From Aquanectria penicillioides (lineage: Eukaryota; Ascomycota; Sordariomycetes; Hypocreales; Nectriaceae): a stretch of 64,000 bases of DNA. Numbering within the stretch: the first letter of the stretch is position 1; every line of letters starts with the position of its first letter. The notes beneath the pieces were generated by a model. It was given only the letters and a program-made list of their open reading frames with translations, ran no database searches and was not told the origin of the DNA. The stretch spans positions 6,386,001 through 6,450,000 of the forward strand of contig PYIU01000002.1 in assembly GCA_003415625.1 (NCBI GenBank), written 5' to 3'. A program made the translations under genes and the position numbers. Positions 48,901-60,460 of the stretch are shown piece after piece.

Positions 48901-51852
48901 AAGATTTGTTCCAAGCCTCTTGAGATCCTTGGGCTTCCCATGCGTGCGGGTGGCTTGGCTTGGTACCTACAACATCCCATTTGCCGCACACAGACTGCAT
49001 GGTGTTGGTTGCGGTGGCATCGGGTGAGACCAAGCCAGATTCTGCACCTCTGCGGACCGGGTTGCCCAGATGGACATGGAGAGATACGGGAAGGCTGGCG
49101 GACTACATCCAGAGCATGTGCCATCCCGCAGGATGAGAGAGTAAACATGAGCACTGGCTGAGATGTGGTGGTTAGGGCCGTGTTCCATTCCCCGCTAACG
49201 GGAGTTCGACGAACGACGGGCCCCATATGCAGACAGACGGCACGGATGTCCATTTCATTCGTAACCTCTGGCGATGGAATACGTACGAGAATACGCAGGC
49301 GCACAGGATCAAGCCAATGCGAGCGCCTCAAGTCCTGCACGGCTCCATGGCCCGATGAGCGGGCTGGGCTTCAGCTCCATCGTTCTGCATGGTGGCCAAC
49401 GAGAAGGTAATAGAATAGTAATAAAATAACAGACGGACTGGTCACGGTCTAGGACGTTGGCATTTGTCACTGGACTGTGTCCCAAAAACCGTCCCGTCGC
49501 CCCCATTGGTACGTTTGAGATGATTTGCTTCCCTGATGTCGCGACTAATTTCAACCTCGGGGTCCTTTTGGCACTTGCAAACTGTACCGAGTGCATGCTG
49601 CTCCGCACCCCACTCTTTTTCTCTTCTGCTCGCCTGTCTGTCCCATCAACTAAGCGCGGCCCAGGGCAACTAACTGTAGGTCTGCAACCCTGTCCGCTGT
49701 GCAGTCTATTGGAGTCGATGGTGGTCTAGGCTCTTGAGAGGAGTGGTTCTTGGAGTTTTACAAAGGTCGGTCGGATAAGCAAGATAGATGTATAAGATGT
49801 TGGTACGTACAAGGAAAAGAGGTACAAAGCAAGGTAGGGTGTGGGAGAGCAAAAGTGACAGGAAGGGGGCTTGACCCTTGTCGACAAGGCGTAACCATGT
49901 CTCCCGTTCCCCAGGTTGGTCAACGTTTATGAACGGACATGACACCCCTAGCAGTTAGAGACGAAAAAAAATATTCACCAAGAAAAAAAAAAGGCCAAAA
50001 AATTGAGGAGCCCCGTTCGTTCCCCACTTGACGTTGGCGCGCGCGGTCAACTGCCAAAGATCCCCGTAGACGAACACGGTGCCTCCCATCCATCAGGCGA
50101 TTGTCTAGTGGGCGGATCCACAGATGGGAACGAGAAACGTCACATTGGGTTTGGGGAGGGAACCAGATTCGCGGCCAGGTCGGTACCCAAAAGTGGCGAC
50201 TAGAGATGCAATCGACTGAGGACCACCTTGAGGCCGAATGGAAATGATGACATAAGAGTGAGAAAGCCCAAGAGATAGAGGGAGACAAAGAAAAAAAGGA
50301 CGATTTAAAAATTTCACCAAAGTGGATTTGTTGAGACATTGCTCGCGAAGTAGCATGACCATGATGAGATGAGGCTCTTGTCTAGCTCGTCTCGAGGGCT
50401 GCTGTCAATGCGACACTATTTCTTCTTGGCCATGTTGCTTCTGACATGTGAAAGTCGCTGGGAATTGCCTGGGAAACACAATACTGACTTATTTACTTTT
50501 GGTTTGTCATTTTGTTTTATTTTCTTCCAAAAGGAAAGGGCGTCTGGGAGTTGTGCCGTGTGTTGTTGTTTCCATTGAGATCCTTCCCATCCTACGTGAG
50601 GCATCTACATATCTGCCTCCTGGCTTTGACCTTGGTTGTTAGGCCAACAGAACAAGATGAGTCGCATGTTCACTGGAGGAAGGAAGGCAAGAAGCAACCG
50701 GAGCCCCTCTTCGACTTGGACTTTTCAAGGTGGCTGAAGAAGAACGGATTTGCCTCTCTGTTACCAGCCCAGTCCTTGCCTCTTGTTTGTCGTCTGCGGG
50801 CCATTTACTAGACCATTAGCGCAAGCTAACTGCGGTTTGCATCTGGTGCTACTGTAGGGCCGAAGTCTCGTCTCTGGCTCTACTATCCGTATCTCACCCT
50901 CTATCTCTTCCTGACCCCGCCAGACCGACCGTTGGCGTGTAGTGACCAAGCCAAAGACGGGTGGCGAGGGCGAGGGGAAAAAAATTGTCGCTCGACCCCT
51001 CCACGCCGTTGAGAAAACGCAACTTCACGGTGCCACATCGTCGACGGACCCGTCCGATCCTCAGTTTTAGACGACATCGTCGCAGGGGACGGGACGGTGA
51101 ACGGGCCAAGCTGCCACGAACCCACGAGCAGATCTAAAGAGTAAATAAAAAAGAACCAGATCTATTCCAGGACAGCGAGTGCCGACATCTATTACGTGAT
51201 TTACCGGGTCTGAGTAGAGACGGGCCCCATCATCCATCGTCCATCTCCGCCACCAGGGCTGTCAGAGCAAACAAAAAAGATAATCATCTTGTGTTGCCGC
51301 GCCGGGGTCCCAATTTGTACGACCGGGGATCCGCAGGAGAAGCGCAAAGAAACAAACCGACGGTTAGACGTGTGTCACCTGTGCGTATGTATGTGAGCGC
51401 TGTGCGACGACGCATCGGCCAGACCTCTCACTTACTTACTGACTTCCTGACTTACTACTGCAATTTCCCAGTCGCTCACGCTCACACACACCCACTCACT
51501 CTTTATCGCCGGCGGCTGCCTTGCGGCGTAAACGCGGCCCAGCACAGCACAGCGGAGACGGCTGTGGGAGGAAAAAAAAAAAAAAAAATTCCGAGCCCAA
51601 CGCACACAAGCGCACACGCAAACGCACACACAAAGACCGCGCACGCACAAAAGAAACGCACAACATACATATCCGTCGTACGCACACGCTTCCGCTCCTC
51701 ACACGCCCAGGAGAAACCCGTCGCACGCGGGGCGCATCACCAGGACAAGCCCGCACGCCTGCTCTGGCCCATCCCCTCTTCCCAGCTGCCCGTTTTAGTC
51801 GCGCCAGCTCACGGGAGACGTCGTATTCTGCTTCTATCTATCGCATCGCATC
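42906..51852. other. Long gene-free region
   Basis: Nearly 9 kb in which I could not support any protein-coding gene. Open frames exist on both strands (the largest is minus 48702–49340, 212 codons) but they overlap one another and carry no recognisable domain. Promoter-like pyrimidine-rich plus-strand blocks occur at about 44.25–44.6 kb and 46.5–46.65 kb, without a coding sequence after them. GGGAT-type repeats lie at 43940–43970 and 44728–44760. CACGCA/CACACA low complexity and a run of 17 A (51572–51588) precede the EMW1 start. Long non-coding transcripts or an unrecognised small gene are possible. Confidence 0.5.
43308..43416. repeat. TACCT/AGGTA-rich imperfect inverted repeat
   Basis: A left arm of repeated CTTAC/TACCT units (ending CCTTACCTTGCCT) faces a right arm of AAGGT/GTAAG units starting AGGCAAAG. 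They are separated by about 20 bp. Each arm is about 45 bp, so a cruciform or a hairpin in RNA is possible. It lies about 400 bp upstream of the permease start, in its presumed promoter. Confidence 0.8.
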
Positions 51853-54800
51853 ATGTCCGCGCTTGAGAGGTGTGGCACAGCCTTGCGCACTGGGCACTAC
51901 GCCTCTGTTCTGCTCTCAGCCGGCGCCTCGACCTCCGATGACCCCGCATCCACCCCGGCTCAAGACACAACCACAGATGATTCGGCCCCGGCTCCGGGCC
52001 CGACCCCAGCCCCGGAGTCAAACTCCGCTCACCTGATCGGAGCTTTCGCTATCAACGCCGTGTCTGAGACCCCTGCCACCAAGCTAGATGGTGTACAGAC
52101 TCAACCAGAGAGCACTCTCGCCGTCGGTCTAGCTGCCCTCAATGCCTTCCTACAGGTCAATGTCACCGGCCCTGTCCTTGCTGACGCCGATGCTCTCAAC
52201 GCCCGTTTGGCCAAGGTCTGGGCTGATGCTCAACCGGGGTCATCTAACCGCACCCTTGATGACCTCCGGAAGGCATGTCTCCGGAAGCTTGAAGTTGACG
52301 CCGTATCTCCTTATCCTCACATCCCACACCTTGCACTATTTGCTCTAGCCAGATTCATCCTCGTCGACGTCCTGAGCAATGTGGAGGCAGATGTGCTTGA
52401 GATACCGTCTGATGAGGGCGTCCTCAAGTATAGCTTGGCCTGGACTAGACTCCGTGTCAATGTCTGGCATTACAAGCTCCTAACCCAGCCAAGTCTCGGC
52501 CCCGGTTCCAACTTCACTCGCAGCTCCCAATGGAGCGAGGTCCCATCTCTGGCCACACAGATCCTTGACGGTATTGATGACGTTCGCTCGCGAGTGATTG
52601 ATGAAGAGGTGTGGGCAACTGAAGAGAGCTCCTGGAGCCAAGAAGACAAGGCCCAATATCTGGTGGAGGCCGCCAACAACTACATTCTCCTGGGTCGCGA
52701 TGACAAGGCTAGGGAGGCTATCAAGGAGGCTGCTCAGACAAGCGGCCTAGTCTACTCCCTTTCTGGCGCCCTAGGAAAGAGAACAAGGTTTCAGGAGAAT
52801 AGCATTAGCCAGCTTGTCGTCCTGGCTAAGAGCGGCGTTGATACATCTGCTGACGACGAGGAGCAAGACGCTAGGCCAGAGGCCTTGCCACTAAACAACG
52901 ATACCCTCCTCGAACAGATAGACTTCTCCGAGCAGCAAAACGGAAGCGACCCGAAGACGGCCCTCCCTGCAGCCCTGGTCGATCTGGCCCCTGATGATCA
53001 GCCCCAGCTATCACCACTAGACCAGATCATCCTGTTGACAGAGGCCACCCTCAAGGATTCCTTTTCCCCGCTGGATACGCTGACATCCGAGGAGATTCTT
53101 CCCTTTGCTGTCCGAGTCATCTCCGACAAGTCGACCAACTGGCAGATCTACACGCAAGCGTTGTTAGTTCGTTCTCGCATCGAGCTCCACCGGAGCAGAA
53201 CCGTTGAACGCGGAGTCCTGCAGATGCAGGCCGTTGCGGACCAGGTCCTAAGTGACACGACTGCCCAGACCGAGGTGGAGACTAAGACTGACGACGCCAA
53301 CGCTGAGTCTAAACCTGAAGCCCCTGTCATCGAAGTCACAGCTCCAGACCAGAACTCCTCCTCCTCTCCCCAAGACACCAAGCCCACCACTTTCCTTCCT
53401 GCTCCCAAGGCCTCGGAGTCCGCGCCGGCGCATGTTCGGCTTCAGTACATCAATGCTCTCTCATCTCCACCCCGATGGCACCTTGAGTCAGAACTCGCCT
53501 ACGCTTGGGCCGGCGTTGGCTCGCTGACTTCGGCGTTGGAGATCTTCAAGCGACTTCGCCTATGGGCCGAGGTTGCTCTCTGCCTCGCTAGCAGCGCTGC
53601 TGTTGAGGACGAGGATGGCCGAGGTAGCGGTGGCGAAGAGAAGGCCAAGGGCATCGTCCGATGGCGCCTGCTTCAGCGCACTGGCCAGACTGATGACTCG
53701 AAAGATGCGGACGAAGAGGGCATCGGTAGCGAAGATGCCATGCACCTCAAGGCGGCCGACTTCACCGGTCCCGAGCGCAAGCCCACGCCTCCCAATGCGC
53801 CCCGACTCTGGTGCATCCTAGGCGACCTCGAAAACGATCCCTCCCACTACGAGCGTGCCTGGGAGATTTCCAAGCATCGCTATGCCCGCGCGCAAAAGTC
53901 GTTGGGTGAACACTATCTCCAGGCCAAGAACTTGCAAAAGGCCCATGAAGCCTATAAGAAGGCCACTGCGGCAAACCGCCTCAGCCCCGAGCTGTGGAGC
54001 CGCCTCGGCGATATCAGTCTGCGCCTTGCCCAGTTCGAGGACGCCGCTCAGGCCTTCAACCGGTCCATTGGCTGTGCGACTGACACTGCTGGAGGAGAGG
54101 ATGCGCGTACGTGGAGCAACTTGGGCAGCGCGCTATGGAGTTTATACTTGGAGGTGATGGCCAAGAATGAGGAAGAGGGAGTGGATCAGCTAGAGGAGAA
54201 GGCCGAGGAGACCAAGGTCAAGCAGGATGATGAAGATGAGAGCTTCAAGTTGGTGACCGAGGATGATGTTGGACAGAATCCAGCAAAGCTCCTTGCTCAG
54301 TCTCTTGCGGCTTACAAGAAGGGTGCTTCCATTTCGCACGATAACTGGCGTATCTGGGACAACGTTGTCACTCTCGCATCGCGCATGCACCCACCCGCCA
54401 TTACAGACATGGTCATCGCCCTTAGGCATGTCATCCGCATCCGAAAGTCTGAGGATGCCATTGATGTTGACGTTCTGAACGCTCTTCTCCAGGATGTCGT
54501 CCTGACCAAGGATAAGGGGCCCGGCTCTGATATCTACGAACCTCCTCGCGGATCCCCTGAGCGCCTAGTCACTCGCCTCCTTGAGGAGGATGTTGTCCCC
54601 CTGATTACCAGACGCTCTGAGCTCTGGACTGTCATGTCTCGTCTTCGCAGCTGGCGACGCGATCACGCCGGTGCCGTCGACGCCGCCGAGCGAGCATGGC
54701 GCGCAGCCATTGGATCCGCAGGAAGTGGTCTCCTCCCTGGTGCCGCAGCCACCGCCGCCGATGAGGCCCGCGACTGGACATCGGACGCAGGAGCTTGGGC

Positions 54801-55002
54801 TGTCGTTGTCGAGCGCACCGATGCTCTGGTGTCGATGCTTGAGAACTGGGGTCCCGAGATCGAGACCATCGGGCCCAAGTGGAAGGGCAAGGCGCGCAGC
54901 GCGGTGCGTAGCGTGATGGGCAAAGGCAGGGAGAGCTGGGAGGGCAGTGATGGGTGGACTGTCCTCGAGAGCCTGATGGAGAACTTGAAGACATCGTCGT
55001 GA
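51853..55002 (+). CDS. EMW1: TPR protein Emw1 (TTC27 family)
   Basis: A single-exon frame of 1049 residues. The N-terminal half is helical with Ala/Leu-rich blocks, with an acidic low-complexity insertion at roughly 475–520. The conserved tetratricopeptide region starts near residue 670 (RYARAQKSLGEHYLQAKNLQ, then AHEAYKKATAANRLSPELW and RLGDISLRLAQFEDAAQAFN). It continues after a Glu/Lys-rich loop with LLAQSLAAYKKGASISHDNW and VVTLASRMHPPAITDMVIAL, a segment characteristic of the Emw1/TTC27 family. The yeast member is essential and affects cell-wall integrity, and human TTC27 is implicated in assembly of large complexes with the Hsp90 machinery. The start at 51853 is the first in-frame ATG after the CACGCA-rich leader. 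The gene is convergent with the GYF-domain gene, with 568 bp between stops. Confidence 0.93.
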   Translation: MSALERCGTALRTGHYASVLLSAGASTSDDPASTPAQDTTTDDSAPAPGPTPAPESNSAHLIGAFAINAVSETPATKLDGVQTQPESTLAVGLAALNAFLQVNVTGPVLADADALNARLAKVWADAQPGSSNRTLDDLRKACLRKLEVDAVSPYPHIPHLALFALARFILVDVLSNVEADVLEIPSDEGVLKYSLAWTRLRVNVWHYKLLTQPSLGPGSNFTRSSQWSEVPSLATQILDGIDDVRSRVIDEEVWATEESSWSQEDKAQYLVEAANNYILLGRDDKAREAIKEAAQTSGLVYSLSGALGKRTRFQENSISQLVVLAKSGVDTSADDEEQDARPEALPLNNDTLLEQIDFSEQQNGSDPKTALPAALVDLAPDDQPQLSPLDQIILLTEATLKDSFSPLDTLTSEEILPFAVRVISDKSTNWQIYTQALLVRSRIELHRSRTVERGVLQMQAVADQVLSDTTAQTEVETKTDDANAESKPEAPVIEVTAPDQNSSSSPQDTKPTTFLPAPKASESAPAHVRLQYINALSSPPRWHLESELAYAWAGVGSLTSALEIFKRLRLWAEVALCLASSAAVEDEDGRGSGGEEKAKGIVRWRLLQRTGQTDDSKDADEEGIGSEDAMHLKAADFTGPERKPTPPNAPRLWCILGDLENDPSHYERAWEISKHRYARAQKSLGEHYLQAKNLQKAHEAYKKATAANRLSPELWSRLGDISLRLAQFEDAAQAFNRSIGCATDTAGGEDARTWSNLGSALWSLYLEVMAKNEEEGVDQLEEKAEETKVKQDDEDESFKLVTEDDVGQNPAKLLAQSLAAYKKGASISHDNWRIWDNVVTLASRMHPPAITDMVIALRHVIRIRKSEDAIDVDVLNALLQDVVLTKDKGPGSDIYEPPRGSPERLVTRLLEEDVVPLITRRSELWTVMSRLRSWRRDHAGAVDAAERAWRAAIGSAGSGLLPGAAATAADEARDWTSDAGAWAVVVERTDALVSMLENWGPEIETIGPKWKGKARSAVRSVMGKGRESWEGSDGWTVLESLMENLKTSS

Positions 55003-55570
55003 ACAAGAAGATAAGATTTTTTGCACGATGGATACGGGTCATGGATTATGTGAAATGGAATGATGATTTGGATTGATTGATACGATTGGAATAGACAAAA
55101 CTAAAAAGTTGAATGTCAAAAAAGTAAAACGCAAGCATTACCGGATATTTCAACCGTGCACATGGCATAATCACATCGTTGGCAAGGCGAGAACAAACTG
55201 GTGCACACTCGCTTTCAGAGATTCCTCCTACACGCTACTGGTACTTATACATCGCTTCCAACTTGAACTAAAACTCATTTGCATAGCCGTACATCTTGCG
55301 GCATCATCATCAAGCGTCAACGCATCCGATCATGATACAAAAATATCGAACTCAATGCCCATTGCGTCTTTTCATCTTCCAGAGGGCTCTCCGTCTCAAG
55401 CCCATTTTGATTTGATATGCAAGGAAGACCCAATTTGGAAAGGACAGACCGATAACGGCAAGGCAAATCCAATGCAGCTCAACACAGCTGACACACACGC
55501 ACCAGGCGGCATCCCACGCAGGCGTTTCTCACGCACGACGCTCTTTCAAAATGTCAAAGGACAACGGCCT
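55003..55570. other. Intergenic region between convergent genes
   Basis: It holds the 3' flanks of EMW1 (plus) and the GYF-domain gene (minus). A/T-rich in its first 150 bp, consistent with transcript ends. No gene seen. Confidence 0.6.
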
Positions 55571-58500
55571 CTATTTCTTGCCCTTCTTGCGTCCGGGGAC
55601 AACCTTGAAGCCGGCGGCCTGCATGCTGGCGTCTCCCTCACGGGGTTGCGTGCTGGCGCCTCCCTTCTTGGCAACTTCGCTCCAGCCACTAGCACCTCCG
55701 AGCTTGTTATCGGAGACAGAGGCCTGCTTGTCGACGATTCCGCGTTCAGCCATCTTCTTGCGGCGGACAAACTCCTCTGCGAAATGGCGGCCATCCATAG
55801 TAGTCGAGTTGGCGTAGACGGCATCGGCAATGAGGCCGGTGTCCAGAGGGAGGACATCAAGGGTGGCTTGGAAGGTAGCAACTGTGAAATTGTAAGTATT
55901 CGTCCAGATATCAATCACCATGAAGGGGAAACTTACTGTCGTTGACACCAGTGATGCCCCGGGAGAGTTCCCGGTGAACCCACCTGTTGAACTCCTCCAT
56001 GGCAGTGTTACCACCATCCGACTTGCCGTTAGCGCTCAGGCTGACGGGTTTGGCCACAGACTTGATGGGCGAAGTCACAGGCTTAATGTTGGTAGCACTG
56101 ACAGATCGAGGCTGCGATGACGAGGAGGGGCCGGTGGGGATCTTGACCTTACCACCGGCTCCGACAGTAGCCCATCCACTTCCAGGAGGAGGAGCGGCAG
56201 CCGAGGCGGCACTTGTGAGAGGAAGCTGGCCGGGCTTACCGGCGAGGTTGGCATAGCTCTTGGTGGAAACATTCAAAGGAACACCACCAGTCTGGGTAGT
56301 AGAGGTTTCCTTGGCTTTCTGCTTGCGAAGCTCCTCCTCACGCTGAATCTCGGCGAGGGTCTTCTTGCTTGCGGCCGAAGCGGCGGTGGTAGGACCGGCG
56401 ACAGGGCCCTTGGAAGGTCCAGGCTTGGTCCAAGGGCTGGTCGAGGGAGCAGGAGAGCCATGGCCCCAAGTGCTAGTTGCGGGGAGACCGGCGCTGGCAG
56501 CAGCAGCAGCCTTCTCACGCTCGCGGACGGCAGCAGCCTCCTGCTCGAGAACGGCCTTTCGCAGAGCGGCAGCAGCCTCTTCGGCCTTGGCTGCCTTACG
56601 AGCCTCGGCCTCCTGGATCTCCTTCAGGCTGGGGCCCTTGCGACCCTCAGAGCTGGGATCCTTGGCCCAAGGAGCCAGGGGAGGGGGTTGAGAAGAAATG
56701 GTGTCAGGAGTTCCAGTCTGCGATCGGTTGTACTGATCGGGGAGGTTGGATCTGACTCGCTGGGCAGTGGGCGCAGGAAGAGGTGTGCCAGTCGAGACGG
56801 GAGGGGGGAAAGGCATAGGCATGCCTGGCTCAACAGTCTGGGCGGCAGCGGCAGCGGCAGCAGCTTGGGTCTTCTGGACCTGCTGGGTCAACGAGAGAGA
56901 ATCCTCTGCGGCCTTCTTCTTAGCAGCCTTACTGAGCTTGCCAGCAGGAATCAGTGCTTCAATAGGCTGCTCAGCAGGCTCAGGCTCAGAAGCAGATTCA
57001 GTCTCCTCGTCAGCTTCGACATCCTCAACCTTCTCCTCCTTCGCAGCCTGCTCGGCTTCGTGCTGGGCCCGCAGGTCTTCGAATTCTTGAAGACGCTCCT
57101 TGAAGCCCTCTTCATCTTGCTGAAGGTCTTCGGTCTCGGGGAGGCCAGTTCGGAGGTTGCCATCGGCGGCAGGGGCTCCAATAGGCTGGGGAGCGCCCGA
57201 GCCAGGAGCGGGGCCTTGAAGGGTTGCGAGAACCTGGCGCTCAGCCTGGGAAAGGTTGGCCAGGTCCTCCTCTCGGAAACCCTCCACGTTTCCCGAAGCG
57301 TTTGGGGCTGATCCTTGGGGGGCCGAGGCACCGTCGAGGAAACCTCCAGCAGGGGGGATGGGGCCGATGGGCTGGGGTTGTTGGTGAGGCATTCCGATGG
57401 GGTTTGGCGAAGTCATACTGCCAAAGCTAGGCTGGCTCTGCAGACTGTGGGCACTGGAGTGGTGCTGGAGAGCTGGGCCTCCCTGCATTTGGAACTTGGA
57501 CATGGCTTGTTGGCGCATGACAAACTCGCGTTGTTGGACCATGAGATACTGCTCCTCCTGCTTGCGTCTCTCCAAGTTGTTCTGCTCCTCGGCAGTGAGA
57601 GTACGGCCAAAGCTGGGGAAAACGCCGCTCAGTGGAGGGATCACTCCGCTAGAGCTCGATGGCGAGAAGGGACCGGCCTGCGCAGGCGGGCCATGCGGGA
57701 TGCCAATCTGAGGAACTAAGAACGGCTCACGCGAGTTTCCTATGCGTCGGATGAGCTGGCCAAGTGGCTCAAACTCGGGATCCTCGACCTTCTTGACTCG
57801 CAAGTCAGGTGTGAAGAAGTTGGCCTTATACCAATCGTTCATCTCGAGCCCCGTGAAGGGTCCCTGAACCTGTCCTTGGGGGTCGAGGTACACCCATCGC
57901 ATGCGGTCCGGCATAACCATCTGGCGGACCTGAGCAGCAGGTGGCTCAGCACCAGCTTGAGCGCCACCGAAAGGCAGACTTCCACCTACAGGAGTGAATG
58001 ACTGGGGAGCCGTAGCAGTAGTACTGGGATGGCCGGGCTCAGCGGTACTAAACACGTTGTGAGCTTGACCAGCGCTGCTGGAAGGGAAGAGTTCCTCGAA
58101 TACGCCTCGGTTGGGTCGCATGGGGCTTTCGGTATCGCGTGCAGGAATTCCAAAGTTGCCACGGCCAATGGCCCCAAGTGGGTTGCTCTGGCGGAGGTCC
58201 GGGAGGGAATCGGACAAGTTATTGTCATGTTCACCGTGAGACTGCATCTGGGCCTGCATGGCTGGTGGAAACAACGAGCCCAGCTTGCTTCCGCGGCTGA
58301 TACTGCCGGTTCCAATCCCTCCAGCACTGGCAGGGCCAAATACGTTATTCAAGTTGGACAGTCCAGGGGACTGGAGTTCTCCAATGGGACTGAAGAGGGA
58401 GCTGCCAAAGGCGTTGCCGAGATTGGGTCGCTCACGATCAGGCGTGCCAATCGTAGGACCGCCTGGCGCAGGCCATCCTGACAGAGTGCTCAGAGATGGA

Positions 58501-60460
58501 TATCCCTTAGCACCAACACTAGAAGTCTGGCTACGATCGCTTCCATCGAAGGGAACGCCGCCAAAACCACGGGAGATGGAACCAAAGTTGGAGGGCGGGT
58601 CATGAGGATTCGAGCCGTGGGGCTTTTCACCACCACTGACATCGTTGTCCTCAGACTCGTGACGCTCAGCGGGAGGGCTTCGATAAGGGTTCGTCTCAGA
58701 TGGGCTGACAGGACCGTTGTCCTCGCCAGTACCCCCAAGTTGAGACCAGCCATGCCAAAGTCACCAGTAGAGCCCTTGACAGGGGTGCCCAAAGCTCCAG
58801 GCCGGCCACCCTGCTGCGAGTCATCCTGCGCCCCTCCAAGAACCGCGCTGCCAGAGAGGCCGTCATCGCCGAAGGGATCAGTATCGGTGCGAGGTCGAGA
58901 TCTCCACGACTGTTGGTTGAGCGGGTTAGGGCTCTCAGCAGCCTTGGCACCAATATTCTCTGAGCTGTCCTTGGGCATCAGATGGGCCAGGCGACTTCCC
59001 CCGGGGGGTCCTCCTACGCGTTTATCTCCAATCGTGGATGCGGGCAGGGCGAAGTTGCCGAAACCGCCTGCTGTACTAGGCGTTGTAGGGTTGGATGGTG
59101 GCCAGATAGAGCTCACCCCTCCCACCCCTCCAGTGTTTGATCGCATCAGAGTACCGAAAGGCGGCAGCTTCACGCCTGCATCACGTGGTGCTTGCTCAGA
59201 ATCTGAATCATCCGGCTCGTTCTCCTTGAGATCTGTGTTCTTGCGCGGGAACCAGTACGAAGGATCGTCTCGAGAGAATCGTCCAGCAGCAGTAGGCGAC
59301 GCCATGGCACTGCCGCTGAAAGGATTCGAGTCGACTGTCTCGCGTCGGCGGGTGCCAGGTCGTGTGGCAGATGAGGGTGAACTCACGCCAAAGGCGTTGG
59401 TGGTTCCTTGGGACAAAGAGGCCTTTCGGCCATTTGTACCGCCCTGGTGGGCTTCTTTGTTCTGAGTTGGAGGCTTGAGGGGGGAGTTAATTTCTGTAGA
59501 AAAGGCCTGGCTGGAGTTAGCAACCAACCGTGGTCACAGTATCACGGATAGGCGGGGTAGGCGCACCTCTCTCTCGTCTAGCGACAACTCCTGCAGTCCC
59601 ATTGGGGTAGTATCTCCAGTCTGATCCCAGCAAGCACCAGGCTCCTGTGGGATGTGGTTGTCGTTGGTCTTCCCCCAACCTCTCGGGGCATGCCCATTAA
59701 CCTGACCTGGATTCCAACCCGGAATAAACAGACGGGACGCACTATCGTTGCCCTTTTGCGGGCGGAACATGTCGAGGAGGTCGTCCTTTGTGTAGCGTGC
59801 GGGGCTTAGCTCGTGCGTTGTGGAAGGCAGTGGGATGGGGGGCTCAACACTGGCAGGAGGTTGGACGGCATGTTCGCTCGGAGCTGGAGGCTGTGAGGAG
59901 GGTTGTCCTAAGGGAGTCGTGGATGATCGTCGGAAGGTCAGAGTACCATTAGTCGAACGTCCGTCCCGTCTCGCCCTAGATGGAGAAATGTCAGTGAGCT
60001 CTGGGTCTTTCGAACACGGGCGGGCCCAGTCGAGCAAAATGATATCAAAGAAAACGAGCGTCAAATTATCCGTGTGCCGTATGAATATTGGAAGTAAGCA
60101 CCGGCGAGGCTGAGGTAGCCTTCCGTGAACCCACGCACGGGAGGGCCGATCAGGTACATCGGGTTGTGGCGGTAAACGAGCTCTGGAGCCTGCATGTGTA
60201 CGGCATCACGAAAAACTCGGCCAGGGGCTGCACACAACCCACTCGCACGCGGTAACCTGCACATGGGGAATACAGGACACGAGACGGCAGTGCAGCGGCG
60301 ACGGACAGAACTGTTGACAAGAAAAGAAAGAAAAGGGAGTTGTCACTTACCAGTCTCCACTAGCAGGCCCCCTCCCATCAGCTCTCCCACCTCTGGAATC
60401 GCGGTTGGCAGTCTGGCCTGCGGCAGCCGAGGCAAAGCTCGAGGGAAGATTGGATGGCAT
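55571..60460 (-). CDS. GYF-domain protein (Smy2/Syh1-like), with one frameshift
   Basis: Four exons: 60460–60351, 59976–59567, 59493–55937 and 55881–55571, about 1460 residues. The N-terminal third is Ser/Pro/Gly-rich and disordered, with conserved short blocks (RYTKDDLLDMFRPQKG, PSYWFPRKNTDLKENEPDDS, LPPFGTLMRSNTGG). The GYF domain lies near residues 700–765 (RWVYLDPQGQVQGPFTGLEM, then NDWYKANFFTPDLRVKK). It is the fold that binds proline-rich ligands and links these proteins to translational repression and mRNA decay. A long Glu/Lys/Ala coiled coil and a helical C-terminal domain ending in a basic tail follow. In the third exon the frame breaks at a run of five C (58732–58736, G on the coding strand). 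One more G would connect NLG to the following GTGEDNGPV and the rest of the gene. Exon lengths confirm a one-base shortfall. An assembly error is the simpler reading. Confidence 0.92.

Noticed and set aside
48702..49340. Minus-strand open frame of 212 codons in the gene-free region
   Set aside because: Overlapping frames on the other strand are equally open, the product has no recognisable segment, and no leader or splice structure supports it.
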